Below are positions 1 to 8,856 of a stretch of DNA of 16,488 bases, piece after piece. The stretch comes from JBGVMW01 sp045125095 (GTDB lineage: Bacteria > Bacillota > Clostridia > Lachnospirales > Lachnospiraceae), in assembly GCA_045125095.1 (NCBI GenBank), contig JBGVMW010000052.1:1-16488 (forward strand), read 5' to 3'. The notes under the pieces were generated by a model. The model searched no databases. It was given only the letters and a program-made list of their open reading frames with translations, and was not told the DNA's origin. The position numbers were made by a program, and so were the translations under genes. Within the stretch, counting starts at the first letter, position 1. The number at the start of each line of letters is the position of its first letter.

Positions 1-1
1 C

Positions 2-709
2 ATAGAAAACTTGGTGGGATATATTACAGATAAGATTATTTGTGTGTCTGAGTATGACCTTGACTTAGGCAGAAACTATCTGCCTGATCATGCAGATAAG
101 ATGACAGCAATTCATAACTGCATTCCTGATGTGGCACCTAATTTGGTTCGAGATTGGGATAAGGCTGAAACGCACGATTTTTTAAACTGCATTGTGGTAG
201 CACGTTTTACCAAGCAAAAGAGAAATATAGAGGTATTGCAGATTGTCAGGGAGCTTTTGGATGCTGGCAAAAATATTAAAGTGACCTTTGTGGGTGATGG
301 TCCTGACTTTGAAAAAGCCAAGATGGTAGCTGATAAGTTGCAGTTAGGTGAGAGTGCTGTATTTTTAGGTGCCAGAACGGATGTGGCAGAATTGCTGCCG
401 AAATTTGATGTGTTCCTGCTCCTCAGTAACTGGGAAGGATTCCCAATAAGTATTATAGAAGCGATGAGGGCTGGATTGCCAGTTATTGCATCTGATGTTG
501 GTGGTGTCAAGGAAGCTGTTCAGAATGGTGTTAATGGATATTTAGTGGATAGAAATGACTTCAATTTGCCTGGCAACATTATACGATGCTTAGATGTTTT
601 TTCGTTAGTGGAAAAAATGGGAAAAATGGCTAGAAAGCTATATCTAGAAAGCTTCTGTATAGATAAGATGTTATTTTCTTTAACGAGGTTGTATAGAGAA
701 ATAGGATGA
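2..709 (+). CDS. Glycosyltransferase family 4, C-terminal part (5' end outside window)
   Basis: The reading frame is open to the window edge, so the N-terminal acceptor domain is missing. A TTG at 11 is only an internal codon. What remains is the nucleotide-sugar-binding half of a GT-B retaining glycosyltransferase. Numbering from codon 11, it shows VARFTKQK (63-70), a VGDGP loop (94-98), and the EX7E motif E142...E150 within WEGFPISIIEA. It then has the DVGGVKEAV segment that usually follows. Such enzymes transfer a sugar from a nucleotide donor to a lipid-linked oligosaccharide at the inner face of the membrane. The stop overlaps the next gene's first ATG by 4 bases (ATGA), which suggests translational coupling in an operon. 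The donor and linkage cannot be told from sequence. Confidence 0.92.
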   Translation: MENLVGYITDKIICVSEYDLDLGRNYLPDHADKMTAIHNCIPDVAPNLVRDWDKAETHDFLNCIVVARFTKQKRNIEVLQIVRELLDAGKNIKVTFVGDGPDFEKAKMVADKLQLGESAVFLGARTDVAELLPKFDVFLLLSNWEGFPISIIEAMRAGLPVIASDVGGVKEAVQNGVNGYLVDRNDFNLPGNIIRCLDVFSLVEKMGKMARKLYLESFCIDKMLFSLTRLYREIG

Positions 710-1797
710 GTGACAATATGAAGATATATATTAATGGTAGATTTCTGACACAGAATTTGACTGGGGTGCAGCGGTATGCTTGGGAAATGGTGAAAGCTAT
801 TGATGAAATAATAGAGCATGATTATATGTTAAAAAAAAATGAGTATATTGTTATAACCCCCAAAAATATTTTATTTGTTCCTAAGTTGAAAAATATTAAT
901 GTAGTACATCGAGGATATTTTAAGGGACACCTGTGGGAACAACTTGAATTACCTTTTTTTACTGCAGATGGTTTTTTGATTAATTTTTGTGGTGGTGCAC
1001 CTATAATTAAGTGCAATCAAACAGTTACTATACATGATGCAGCTGTCTCAGCTATGCCACAGTCTTTTTCTTGCTTATTTCGATTATGGTATACTATTTT
1101 ATTTAAAATCTTTGGCCGGACATTAGAAAAGGTTTTTACAGTGTCAGAGTTTTCTAGAAATGAATTAGAAAAATATTATGGGATACCAAAAGAAAAAATT
1201 ATAGTTACTTATAATGGAATAGATCATATGTCAAGTATCGATGAAGATAATAGAATTTTGGATACTAATAAAATACGTGATACAGATTATATCTTGGCGG
1301 TTAGCAGTTTAAATCCTTCCAAGAATTTTGGCTTGATTATTGATGTAGCTAAAGTATTACAGGACAAGATATTTGTAATAGTAGGGGGAGGAAATAGTGC
1401 TGTTTTCAGAAAGATTAACATTGATGTGCCACCCAATGTCATATTTGTCGGTCATGTGACAGACGAAGAACTTATAGCTCTGTATAAGCATGCGAAAGTA
1501 TTTATTTATCCATCGATATATGAGGGCTTTGGTATACCGCCATTAGAAGCAATGGTAAATGGTTGTCCAGCTATAGTAAGTGATTTGCCAGTTTTCCATG
1601 AGGTTTATGGAAATTGGGCATATTACTGTGAATGTTCTGATGTTATGGCTTGGAAGAATACAATAGAAGCGATTGCAAAACTAGAAAAAAAAGATTACAG
1701 AAAATCAATAATAAATAAGTATAAATGGGGGTATTTTGCGAAAAAGCTCTTAAATAGTCTAGGATTTTCTGTTAATAGCAATATGCTAAATTTATAG
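706..1797 (+). CDS. Glycosyltransferase family 4 (mannosyltransferase-like)
   Basis: This is a full-length GT-B glycosyltransferase of 363 residues. The N-terminal GRFLTQNLTGVQRYAWEM segment (11-28) and the HD pair at 110-111 resemble the WbaZ/MtfB-like mannosyltransferase branch of GT4. The C-terminal half has SLNPSKNF (201-208), VGGG (226-229) and the EX7E motif E273...E281 in YEGFGIPPLEAM. A start at 706 overlaps the upstream gene by ATGA. The second ATG at 718 (MKIYINGRF) is the more typical N-terminus and has AGGATGAG upstream, so the true start may be 718. An A9 run at 831-839 falls in codons 42-45. Specificity for GDP-mannose is only suggested, by family resemblance and by the GDP-mannose enzyme further right. 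Confidence 0.93.
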   Translation: MSDNMKIYINGRFLTQNLTGVQRYAWEMVKAIDEIIEHDYMLKKNEYIVITPKNILFVPKLKNINVVHRGYFKGHLWEQLELPFFTADGFLINFCGGAPIIKCNQTVTIHDAAVSAMPQSFSCLFRLWYTILFKIFGRTLEKVFTVSEFSRNELEKYYGIPKEKIIVTYNGIDHMSSIDEDNRILDTNKIRDTDYILAVSSLNPSKNFGLIIDVAKVLQDKIFVIVGGGNSAVFRKINIDVPPNVIFVGHVTDEELIALYKHAKVFIYPSIYEGFGIPPLEAMVNGCPAIVSDLPVFHEVYGNWAYYCECSDVMAWKNTIEAIAKLEKKDYRKSIINKYKWGYFAKKLLNSLGFSVNSNMLNL

Positions 1798-1837
1798 AAA
1801 GGAAACGTATATAATTTTACTATTATATATTTTTTAT

Positions 1838-2923
1838 ATGAAAGAATCAATTTTGATATTTATGCCAGATATATTTTGGGGTGGGGCTGAAACTCAGTTT
1901 AGAAGAATCGTTAAGTATGAACGCAAATATAATATAATTGTGTGTTCATCAAGACAATGTAAGGCAGATAATTGGAATGCTATTGTGGAATTTATCAAAA
2001 GTAATCCTCAAGCTACTTTTTTGGTAGCTGAAAAAGGGTTAAGCAAAATACATAGTTTGTGGTTTTATATGAAAAAAGTTAATGAGATAAAAAAAAGTGG
2101 ATATAACATAAAAGCTGCAATAGTTTATGATGGTGTTTCAGTTGGACTTATTCCGTATTTAAAAACAAGAGGGATTCCCGTAATTTATTCAGAACGTAAT
2201 TCTGGTGAGGTAATAGTTAATGAAACATCAGTAAAGCGTTATATATTGAATAGATGTATAAGACAGGCAGATGTATTAATGGCAAATTCTATGCTTGCAA
2301 AAAGACTTTTGAGTAATCATTTTGGTAGAGATGTGATACTTATAAAAAATGCCTTAGAGATTGATGAATTGTTTTTTAGAAAAAATACTGAAATCAAAAA
2401 AATTATCGTACCAGCTAGAATTGATCCGGTCAAAAATCAAAAATTGATTATAGATTGGTTGATTGAACATCCTATGTATGACATCGAAATCCATTTTGCA
2501 GGAAAGATCAATGACCATCTATATTATGGAATGTTGTGTGACCTCATAAGCAAATATAAACTATCAAATAAAATAAAGTTTTTAGGATTTATTACAGATA
2601 CTAGTGCTTTATATAAAGAATATGATATGTGTATCTTGCCATCATTTACAGAAGGTATGTCCAATGTAATTTTAGAGTCATTTGCTTTTGGTATTCCTAT
2701 TTTAGTAAGCAAAATAGAAATGAATGCAATAAATAAAAATACGAGAAAATATGCTTTTTCACCTAATAGTACTTCGGAACTGGATGCAGTTTTTAATTCA
2801 TTTTGTAATTTATCAGATATGGCGAAAAATGATATAAAAAAAGCGAATTACGAGTATGTAAAAAAAGAACATTCTGTGCAAAAAATGATTCAAAACTATC
2901 ATATAGTTCTTGATTCCTTATGA
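1838..2923 (+). CDS. Glycosyltransferase family 4
   Basis: This is a 361-residue GT-B glycosyltransferase. A WGGAETQFRRI nucleotide-sugar transferase signature lies near the N-terminus (14-24). SERN follows at 118-121, the second-domain start VPARIDPVKNQ at 191-201, and the EX7E motif E272...E280 in TEGMSNVILESF. It probably adds one sugar of the repeat unit on the cytoplasmic face of the membrane. The ATG at 1838 has no nearby Shine-Dalgarno site. An AAGGA lies at 1799-1803, about 35 bases upstream, and the sequence between is almost pure A/T. I see no better start in frame. The coding sequence is strongly AT-biased, like its neighbours. Acceptor and donor are unknown. Confidence 0.92.
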   Translation: MKESILIFMPDIFWGGAETQFRRIVKYERKYNIIVCSSRQCKADNWNAIVEFIKSNPQATFLVAEKGLSKIHSLWFYMKKVNEIKKSGYNIKAAIVYDGVSVGLIPYLKTRGIPVIYSERNSGEVIVNETSVKRYILNRCIRQADVLMANSMLAKRLLSNHFGRDVILIKNALEIDELFFRKNTEIKKIIVPARIDPVKNQKLIIDWLIEHPMYDIEIHFAGKINDHLYYGMLCDLISKYKLSNKIKFLGFITDTSALYKEYDMCILPSFTEGMSNVILESFAFGIPILVSKIEMNAINKNTRKYAFSPNSTSELDAVFNSFCNLSDMAKNDIKKANYEYVKKEHSVQKMIQNYHIVLDSL

Positions 2924-2946
2924 TACTACGTAGAGAGGAGAAAATA

Positions 2947-3990
2947 ATGAATTGTAAAGTGATGGTATCTATAATTATGCCGGTATACAATTCTCAAGAA
3001 TATGTTGCCGAAGCTATTCAGAGTGTATTGAATCAAAGCTACAAAAATTTTGAGTTAATAATAATTGATGATGGTTCTATTGATAATAGTGGGCTCATCT
3101 GTGATGAGTTTGCTAATAAGGATACAAGAATAAAGGTGGTTCATCAAAGGAATAGTGGATGTTGTGCAGCTCGTAATAGAGGGATCGGATTGAGTAAAGG
3201 AGAATTTATAACTTTTATAGATAATGATGATATTTATATGGAAAGTTATCTGGAAACAACAATTGGATTGATGAAAAAAGATACTGATTTGGTCAAATGC
3301 GGCAGGAAAAATATAGGTGTAAACAAAAACGGCAAAGTTTTTTTAGAAATAGACTTAAAATATAATGAATGTGAACTTTCATATATGGAATTTGCGAAAA
3401 AGTATCTTAGAATTCGTGCTAGTGGTATCTTGAGTTCTGTATGGAATGGCATTTATAGAGCTAGCGTAATAAAAAATAATTCTATTCTGTTTAAAGAAGA
3501 ATTGAAACATGGTAATGAAGATATTATTTTCAATTCAGAGTATATTTTAAAATGCAGGAATATTAATATATGTGAAAGAGTGTTATATCATCACTATATA
3601 CGGAATGGACATAGTACCAGTAGTAAATTTTATTTTGACCAGATAACTACAAAAATATTAGCATTAGATTACGAACGTAATATTATAAAATGCATTAGCG
3701 ATGATCTTGCTGAAGATAAATTTACAGTAATTGGCATTGTTGAATGTTATGATGTCTTTTTCAAGGCTGTATCTATAAAAGATAAAGAGATGGCCATAAC
3801 TTATATTGATGATAAGTATTTAAAAAAATATAAACTGAATAACGCATTTTTTTTATTGTATGATTTGCCCTTAAAATTTGTGCTGGCATACATCTTAATA
3901 TCAAATAAAAAAATAGGTCTATATTCATTTTTGTATACCATGAATAAAGAAATTCAATTCTTAATACATAAGTTGACTCAATTGTTATAG
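2947..3990 (+). CDS. Glycosyltransferase family 2 (GT-A)
   Basis: This is a 347-residue inverting-type glycosyltransferase. The frame also holds an ATG at 2920, but GAGAGGAG lies just upstream of the ATG at 2947 and this start gives the classic N-terminus VSIIMPVYNSQEYVAEAI. Motifs, numbered from 2947, are the nucleotide-binding DDGS at 41-44, the NSGCCAARNRGI segment at 69-80, and the DXD-like IDNDD at 91-95 that binds metal and diphosphate. A later HGNEDIIF carries the candidate ED catalytic base. The C-terminal third has hydrophobic stretches (around FFLLYDLPLKFVLAYILI) and may sit at the membrane. It lies 23 bases after the previous stop, in the same operon. Sugar specificity cannot be predicted. 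Confidence 0.95.
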   Translation: MNCKVMVSIIMPVYNSQEYVAEAIQSVLNQSYKNFELIIIDDGSIDNSGLICDEFANKDTRIKVVHQRNSGCCAARNRGIGLSKGEFITFIDNDDIYMESYLETTIGLMKKDTDLVKCGRKNIGVNKNGKVFLEIDLKYNECELSYMEFAKKYLRIRASGILSSVWNGIYRASVIKNNSILFKEELKHGNEDIIFNSEYILKCRNINICERVLYHHYIRNGHSTSSKFYFDQITTKILALDYERNIIKCISDDLAEDKFTVIGIVECYDVFFKAVSIKDKEMAITYIDDKYLKKYKLNNAFFLLYDLPLKFVLAYILISNKKIGLYSFLYTMNKEIQFLIHKLTQLL

Positions 3991-4013
3991 TTTTGGAGAT
4001 AAGGTGCACTTTT

Positions 4014-5171
4014 ATGGGATATATTTTTATTTTTATTATTTTATTTTTATCATTTTTTTCATTATCTCATCTTTGTGGGCAGCGATATACATCTATATTT
4101 GCTTTACTATTAATATTTTGTATCGCTGGTTTTTCGTATAGTATACCAGATTATTCAGCTTATGAGAGATTTTTTCAAAATGCATCATATTTAGATATAG
4201 ATAAAATATTTAATTATTCATATGCTATAGAAAATAGGTGTAGCAAAGATTTTGGATATAATATTTTATCATATATTTTGGGGAATTTAGGGATGAATTT
4301 CGTTTGCTTTAGAGCTTTAATCTTTCTAGTTGGATTTTTTCTGCTTTATTGCTATGCGAGAAGAATATCCAAGTATACGATGCCTTTTTTGTCACTGTAT
4401 TGTTTATATCCATTACTTATAGATGTTATACAGATGCGTAATTTCATGATGGAAATATGTGTGTTTGTGGCATTTTTTTATTATTGCAAGGATAATTCTT
4501 TTTTGTCATCTGATATAAAATGGTTTGGCATTTTGTTGATTGCTTCTACCTTACACAGCTCCGCGTTTATGTTACTACCTTTTTTTATATTTAATAAGAT
4601 TATTACTACTAGATATAAATATTTTATATATATTTACATTGCAGCATGCTTGTGCCTGCCAGTTTATTCAAGTGAAATTAGAGATAGTTGGCTATTTGTT
4701 TATTTTCTATTGAGTAGTGGTGACAGTTTTGTAAATAGTTATGCTGATTATACTTTGGCAACTACATATGATTATAATGTGTGGCTATATATATATACTG
4801 TTATTCTTTATATCTGTTCGTGTTTGTTTCAGTTTTATAAAAATTTAAGAACAGACATGTTTACGGAATGTGAGTCAAGATATATTGATACATTAAAGAG
4901 GTATTTAATGTACAATATATGTTTTTTGCCATTATATCCTCTGTTTTCGACAATAGCAACTAGGCTGCCAAGAAATTCATTGATTTTAGTTTATATTGTT
5001 ATATGTATATGTATGGGTAAAGTTTCGGTTAAATATAAGTATCTATTGTGGGGACTAGGAATATGCTTGGCTTTAGCAATGGGCCGTTTAGATTTGTATC
5101 ATCCTGAGATGATATACAATATTGATTTAATTATGAATAATAATTTTATTTTTGAAATTTTTGGTATATAA
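4014..5171 (+). CDS. EpsG-family polysaccharide polymerase (Wzy-like)
   Basis: This is a 385-residue, strongly hydrophobic protein with roughly ten apparent membrane segments. Features typical of EpsG/Wzy-like membrane proteins are the first periplasmic loop PDYSAYERFF (45-54), the QMRN motif (140-143) opening a membrane helix, and LHSSAFMLLPFF (180-191). The predicted role is joining exported lipid-linked repeat units at the outer face of the cytoplasmic membrane. The start was chosen at the ATG at 4014 because AAGGTG at 4001-4006 is ideally spaced; an in-frame TTG at 3993 is unlikely. Wzy proteins diverge fast, so this call rests on topology, these motifs and the gene neighbourhood. It is one of the most AT-rich genes in the window. 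Confidence 0.82.
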   Translation: MGYIFIFIILFLSFFSLSHLCGQRYTSIFALLLIFCIAGFSYSIPDYSAYERFFQNASYLDIDKIFNYSYAIENRCSKDFGYNILSYILGNLGMNFVCFRALIFLVGFFLLYCYARRISKYTMPFLSLYCLYPLLIDVIQMRNFMMEICVFVAFFYYCKDNSFLSSDIKWFGILLIASTLHSSAFMLLPFFIFNKIITTRYKYFIYIYIAACLCLPVYSSEIRDSWLFVYFLLSSGDSFVNSYADYTLATTYDYNVWLYIYTVILYICSCLFQFYKNLRTDMFTECESRYIDTLKRYLMYNICFLPLYPLFSTIATRLPRNSLILVYIVICICMGKVSVKYKYLLWGLGICLALAMGRLDLYHPEMIYNIDLIMNNNFIFEIFGI

Positions 5172-5309
5172 GGTGTTTAGTGGTATATGTATAGATTGAA
5201 GCAATGTATGGAATTAGTAGACTATATTTTGCTATCCAAACATACTCGGTTGTTTTTTATTTAAATATCTAAGAGAGATTATTGTTTAAAGAGGAGGTTA
5301 AATGGTACA
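5172..5309 (+). other. 138-bp intergenic gap before the WsaF-like gene
   Basis: This is the largest gap within the left-hand gene block. It is AT-rich and ends with a strong Shine-Dalgarno site. I find no convincing terminator: the short T run near 5252 lacks a proper stem. I also find no promoter with both boxes at normal spacing. Read-through from the upstream genes is the simplest assumption. Confidence 0.5.
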
Positions 5310-5319
5310 GTGCGCATAG
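5291..5319 (+). promoter_or_regulatory. Strong RBS followed by a 5-codon minigene that overlaps the next start
   Basis: GAGGAGG at 5291-5297 is followed, 4 bases later, by an ATG at 5302. That ATG opens only five codons (MVQCA) before a TAG at 5317-5319. The glycosyltransferase starts at the GTG at 5310, inside this minigene and in another frame, 12 bases after the same Shine-Dalgarno site. Initiation at the ATG would therefore compete with, or reinitiate onto, the GTG. The geometry is directly visible; a regulatory role is inference. Confidence 0.45.
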
Positions 5320-6368
5320 TATTTTTATTACGTCTAGTAAAAAATTGTCCAATAGGTGGGCATAAGATGGTATATGAATATTCTAATCGTCTCATTGGAA
5401 AGGGATATGATGTAACAATTTTATATGATTGCAGTAACGTGGCTCGCAGGTGGTGGATTCCTCAAATAGTAAGACATATTTACTGTAAGATGAAATTATG
5501 TTTTTATCCTAATTGGTTTATTTTAGATAAAAAAGTAAAGAAAAAATCGCTCTTTCATGTAAGTGATACTGCCATACCTGAGGCAGATGTAATAATTGCT
5601 ACATCTGTGAAAACAGCTCCTCTAATAGCTAAAACTAGAAAGATAAAAAATAAATGTTATTTTATACAAGGTTATGAAAACTGGGAAGTCTCTAATAAAT
5701 TTGTAAATAGTACTTATCAATTAGGCTTAAAAAATATTGTAATAGCGGAGTGGCTGAAGAAAATAGTCGATAAGTATTCTAATTTTCCAGCTATAGTTGT
5801 GAAAAATGGCATTGACTTTTCTGTATTTGATATTGATACAGATATAACAACGCGGTATCCGTATTCCATTGCTATGTTGTATCATGAGGCGCCTCATAAA
5901 GGTTCTAAGTATGGTATTGAAGGCTTGATACGTTTAAAGGAAAAGTATCCACAGCTAAAAGCTCATTTATTTGGTACAGTAAAAAGACCCCAAGAGCTTC
6001 CAGATTGGATTGAGTATACTTTTAATGCAAATGTAGTTCAATTAAGGCGTATTTATAATAACGCTTCAATTTTTCTTTATAATACGATTATTGAAGGTTA
6101 CGGATTAACTGGAGCAGAAGCAATGGCATGTGGTTGCATGTATGTATCAAGTGATTATCTAGGGGTCCATGAGTATACTACGCCTGATAGAAATGTTGTT
6201 TTGTATGAGCCTAAAAATGTAGATTCATTAGTTGAAAAATTAGATAAAATTTTTCAGGACAATGATTTTCGTATCAAAATTGCTACGCAAGGGTATATAG
6301 ATATTCATGAAATAAGCTGGAATACTCAATTAAATCTGTTTGAGAAAGCATTGTTTGCTGATACATAG
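5310..6368 (+). CDS. WsaF-like GT4 glycosyltransferase
   Basis: This is a 352-residue GT-B enzyme. The N-terminus MRIVFLLRLVKNCPIGGHKM supports the GTG start, since it begins directly in the first beta strand. PIGGHKMVYEYSNRL (14-28) and FIQGYENWEV (118-127) resemble the WsaF rhamnosyltransferase branch of GT4. The donor-binding half has the EX7E motif E262...E270 in IEGYGLTGAEAM, followed by the CGCMYVSSDYLG segment. It probably transfers a sugar, possibly a deoxyhexose, to the growing repeat unit. No dTDP-rhamnose genes are in this window, so rhamnose as donor is not established. The start context is unusual: see the separate RBS/minigene entry. Confidence 0.88.
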   Translation: MRIVFLLRLVKNCPIGGHKMVYEYSNRLIGKGYDVTILYDCSNVARRWWIPQIVRHIYCKMKLCFYPNWFILDKKVKKKSLFHVSDTAIPEADVIIATSVKTAPLIAKTRKIKNKCYFIQGYENWEVSNKFVNSTYQLGLKNIVIAEWLKKIVDKYSNFPAIVVKNGIDFSVFDIDTDITTRYPYSIAMLYHEAPHKGSKYGIEGLIRLKEKYPQLKAHLFGTVKRPQELPDWIEYTFNANVVQLRRIYNNASIFLYNTIIEGYGLTGAEAMACGCMYVSSDYLGVHEYTTPDRNVVLYEPKNVDSLVEKLDKIFQDNDFRIKIATQGYIDIHEISWNTQLNLFEKALFADT

Positions 6369-6441
6369 ATAGTGTGAGCATTCTATTGTAAATGATGATG
6401 TAAAGTATTGAAAATATCAAATGTGAATTGAGGCGTTTTGG

Positions 6442-7533
6442 GTGTTAGTTAAAAATATTGACTTAGCAAATAAAACTGTTTTAGTGACTGGTGTTGCTGG
6501 TTTTATTGGCGCAAATTTGGTTGTAAATTTATTAAAAATTTCTAAGGCTATCAAGCTTGTTGGGGTGGACAACCTTAATGATTATTATGATGTGCAACTC
6601 AAAGAATATCGGTTAAAAGAGATTTCTAAAATAAGTAGCATTAATTGTAATAATGAGTGGAATTTTATTAGAGGCAATATTGCTGATAAGCAACTGATAG
6701 ATACTATCTTTGCTGAATATAAACCTGATGTGGTTGTAAATCTTGCAGCTCAGGCAGGTGTACGTTATTCAATAACAAACCCTGATGCTTATATCGAATC
6801 AAATATTATTGGTTTTTACAATATTTTAGAGGCTTGCCGCCATTCATACGACAATGGGGAAAATGGAGTTGAGCATCTGGTATATGCTTCATCTTCTTCG
6901 GTATATGGCTCCAATAAAAAAATTCCATATTCTACGGAAGATAAAGTAGATAATCCTGTTTCTCTTTATGCTGCTACGAAAAAAAGTAATGAACTTTTAG
7001 CGCATGCATATAGCAAATTGTACAATATACCTTCAACCGGTTTAAGGTTTTTTACAGTGTATGGTCCGGCAGGGAGGCCAGACATGGCATATTTCAGTTT
7101 TACTGATAAATTGCTGGCAGGCAAGGATATTCAGATTTTTAATTATGGTAACTGCAAGAGAGATTTCACTTATGTAGATGATATAGTACACGGCATAACT
7201 CTTGTTATGGAGCGTGCGCCAGAAAAAGCTGTTGGCGAGGATGGATTACCTTTGCCGCCTTATGCAGTTTATAATATTGGCAATAATACTCCTGAAAATT
7301 TATTGGATTTTGTAGATATTTTACAGGAAGAACTTATTGCTGCCGGAGTGCTTCCTAAAGATTATGATTTTGTTGCGCATAAAAAGTTAGTGCCTATGCA
7401 GCCTGGGGATGTGCCGATAACCTATGCTGATACCAGTGCCTTGGAGGCAGATTTTGGCTTTAGGCCATCAACATCCTTACGGGAAGGATTGCGCAGATTT
7501 GCCCAGTGGTATAAGGATTTTTATAGTTGCTGA
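6442..7533 (+). CDS. NAD-dependent UDP-glucuronate 4-epimerase (CapI/GAE type)
   Basis: This is a 363-residue extended short-chain dehydrogenase. It has the Rossmann motif TGVAGFIG (16-23), GVDNLNDYYDV (41-51, characteristic of UDP-glucuronate 4-epimerases), AAQAGVRYSITNP (102-114), the active-site serines SSSVYG (151-156), YAATK with Y176 and K180, and RDFTYVDD (240-247). The family interconverts UDP-glucuronate and UDP-galacturonate in the cytosol. The next gene makes UDP-glucuronate, so the pair forms a short pathway to UDP-GalA. The start is a GTG with GAGG at 6430-6433, 8 bases upstream. Related UDP-GlcNAc or GDP-mannose-type epimerases are less likely because of the NDYYD and GVRYSITNP signatures. 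Confidence 0.9.
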   Translation: MLVKNIDLANKTVLVTGVAGFIGANLVVNLLKISKAIKLVGVDNLNDYYDVQLKEYRLKEISKISSINCNNEWNFIRGNIADKQLIDTIFAEYKPDVVVNLAAQAGVRYSITNPDAYIESNIIGFYNILEACRHSYDNGENGVEHLVYASSSSVYGSNKKIPYSTEDKVDNPVSLYAATKKSNELLAHAYSKLYNIPSTGLRFFTVYGPAGRPDMAYFSFTDKLLAGKDIQIFNYGNCKRDFTYVDDIVHGITLVMERAPEKAVGEDGLPLPPYAVYNIGNNTPENLLDFVDILQEELIAAGVLPKDYDFVAHKKLVPMQPGDVPITYADTSALEADFGFRPSTSLREGLRRFAQWYKDFYSC

Positions 7534-7597
7534 TTATTTTTTGTGCATTGTAGTTTATTATGGTGTATTTATGTGGTTTGTCGAGGAGTAATTGAAG

Positions 7598-8836
7598 ATG
7601 AAAATTGCAGTTGCAGGTACAGGATATGTTGGCCTCAGTCTAGCGGTTTTGCTGGCACAACGAAATAAGGTAACAGCTGTGGACATTGTACCGGAGAAGG
7701 TAGAAGCTATTAATAATAAAAAGTCTCCTATAAAAGATGAGTATATTGAGAAGTATCTGGCAGAAAAGAAACTGAATTTATTTGCTACATTGGATGGCAA
7801 TGCGGCCTATAGGGATGCAGATTTTGTCATAGTTGCAGCACCGACAAATTATGATAGCAAGAAGAATTTTTTTGATACTTCTGCAGTTGAAGCAGTTATT
7901 CAGCAGGTTATGGATGTTAATGCGGATGCTGTGATAGTGATTAAGTCTACGGTGCCGGTTGGGTTTACAAAACAGCTCAGGGAGAAAACTGGCAATAAAA
8001 ATATTATATTCAGTCCTGAGTTTTTGCGCGAAAGCAAGGCTCTGTATGACAATCTTTATCCCTCTAGAATTATCGTGGGAACTGATACGGATGATGAGAG
8101 GCTTATGGAGCAGGCCAGAAAATTTGCTGCTCTTTTGCAGGAAGCGGCCTTGAAGCCTGAGATTGAAACTCTGATTATCGGCTTTACGGAGGCGGAGGCT
8201 GTTAAGCTGTTTTCCAATACCTACTTGGCTTTGCGAGTGGCGTATTTTAATGAGCTGGATACTTATGGGGAGATGAAAGGGTTGAACACGGCGGAGATTA
8301 TCAGCGGCGTCTGCCTGGATCCGCGTATCGGAACCCATTACAATAATCCGTCTTTTGGCTATGGCGGTTATTGCCTGCCGAAGGATACGAAGCAGTTGCT
8401 GGCAAATTATTCGGATGTACCGCAGAATATGATGTCTGCCATTGTGGAGTCCAATCGTACCCGCAAGGATTTTATAGCGGACAGGGTGCTGGAATTGGCA
8501 GGTGCGTATAGTTATTCAAAGAATACGGATTATGACAGCAGTTATGAAAATGATGTTGTGATTGGTGTGTATCGCCTGACCATGAAGTCAAATTCCGATA
8601 ATTTCCGCCAGAGTGCAATTCAAGGAATCATGAAGCGCATCAAGGCCAAAGGTGTCAGAGTTATTATTTATGAGCCTACGCTGGCGGATGGTAGCACTTT
8701 CTTTGGTAGCAGGGTAGTTAATGATTTGGCGAAGTTTAAGCTTGATTCTCAGGTAATTATTGCCAATCGATATGATAATTGTCTTGCGGATGTGAAAGAA
8801 AAGGTTTATACGAGGGATTTGTTTGGCAGGGATTAA
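7598..8836 (+). CDS. ugd: UDP-glucose 6-dehydrogenase
   Basis: This 412-residue enzyme oxidises UDP-glucose to UDP-glucuronate using two NAD+. It has the NAD-binding GTGYVG (7-12) at the N-terminus, VAAPTNYD (79-86), KSTVPVGFT (116-124) and SPEFLRESKALYDNLYPSRI (139-158). EAVKLFSNTYLALRVAYFNE (200-219) follows, then the catalytic cysteine C259 in GYGGYCLPKDT (254-264). The length matches the short HasB/KfiD-like form. The ATG at 7598 is preferred over a TTG at 7592 because GAGGAG at 7583-7588 is well spaced and MKIAVAG is the family N-terminus. It is the last gene of the left-hand block and sits at the composition change: its 3' part is visibly richer in G+C than its 5' part. Confidence 0.97.
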   Translation: MKIAVAGTGYVGLSLAVLLAQRNKVTAVDIVPEKVEAINNKKSPIKDEYIEKYLAEKKLNLFATLDGNAAYRDADFVIVAAPTNYDSKKNFFDTSAVEAVIQQVMDVNADAVIVIKSTVPVGFTKQLREKTGNKNIIFSPEFLRESKALYDNLYPSRIIVGTDTDDERLMEQARKFAALLQEAALKPEIETLIIGFTEAEAVKLFSNTYLALRVAYFNELDTYGEMKGLNTAEIISGVCLDPRIGTHYNNPSFGYGGYCLPKDTKQLLANYSDVPQNMMSAIVESNRTRKDFIADRVLELAGAYSYSKNTDYDSSYENDVVIGVYRLTMKSNSDNFRQSAIQGIMKRIKAKGVRVIIYEPTLADGSTFFGSRVVNDLAKFKLDSQVIIANRYDNCLADVKEKVYTRDLFGRD

Positions 8837-8856
8837 GAAAATATTTGTAAAATAAC

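Noticed and set aside
1786..1815. A promoter using TATAAT at 1810-1815
   Set aside because: No -35-like hexamer lies at normal spacing. TATAAT arises easily in this A/T-rich stretch, and the gene is otherwise in an operon.
5236..5262. A terminator after the polymerase gene
   Set aside because: There is a T run, but the candidate stem is only about four A/T-rich pairs, too weak to call.
7778..8338. A 186-codon - strand frame inside ugd
   Set aside because: It is antisense to the highly conserved dehydrogenase and its product has no family features. It is a shadow frame.
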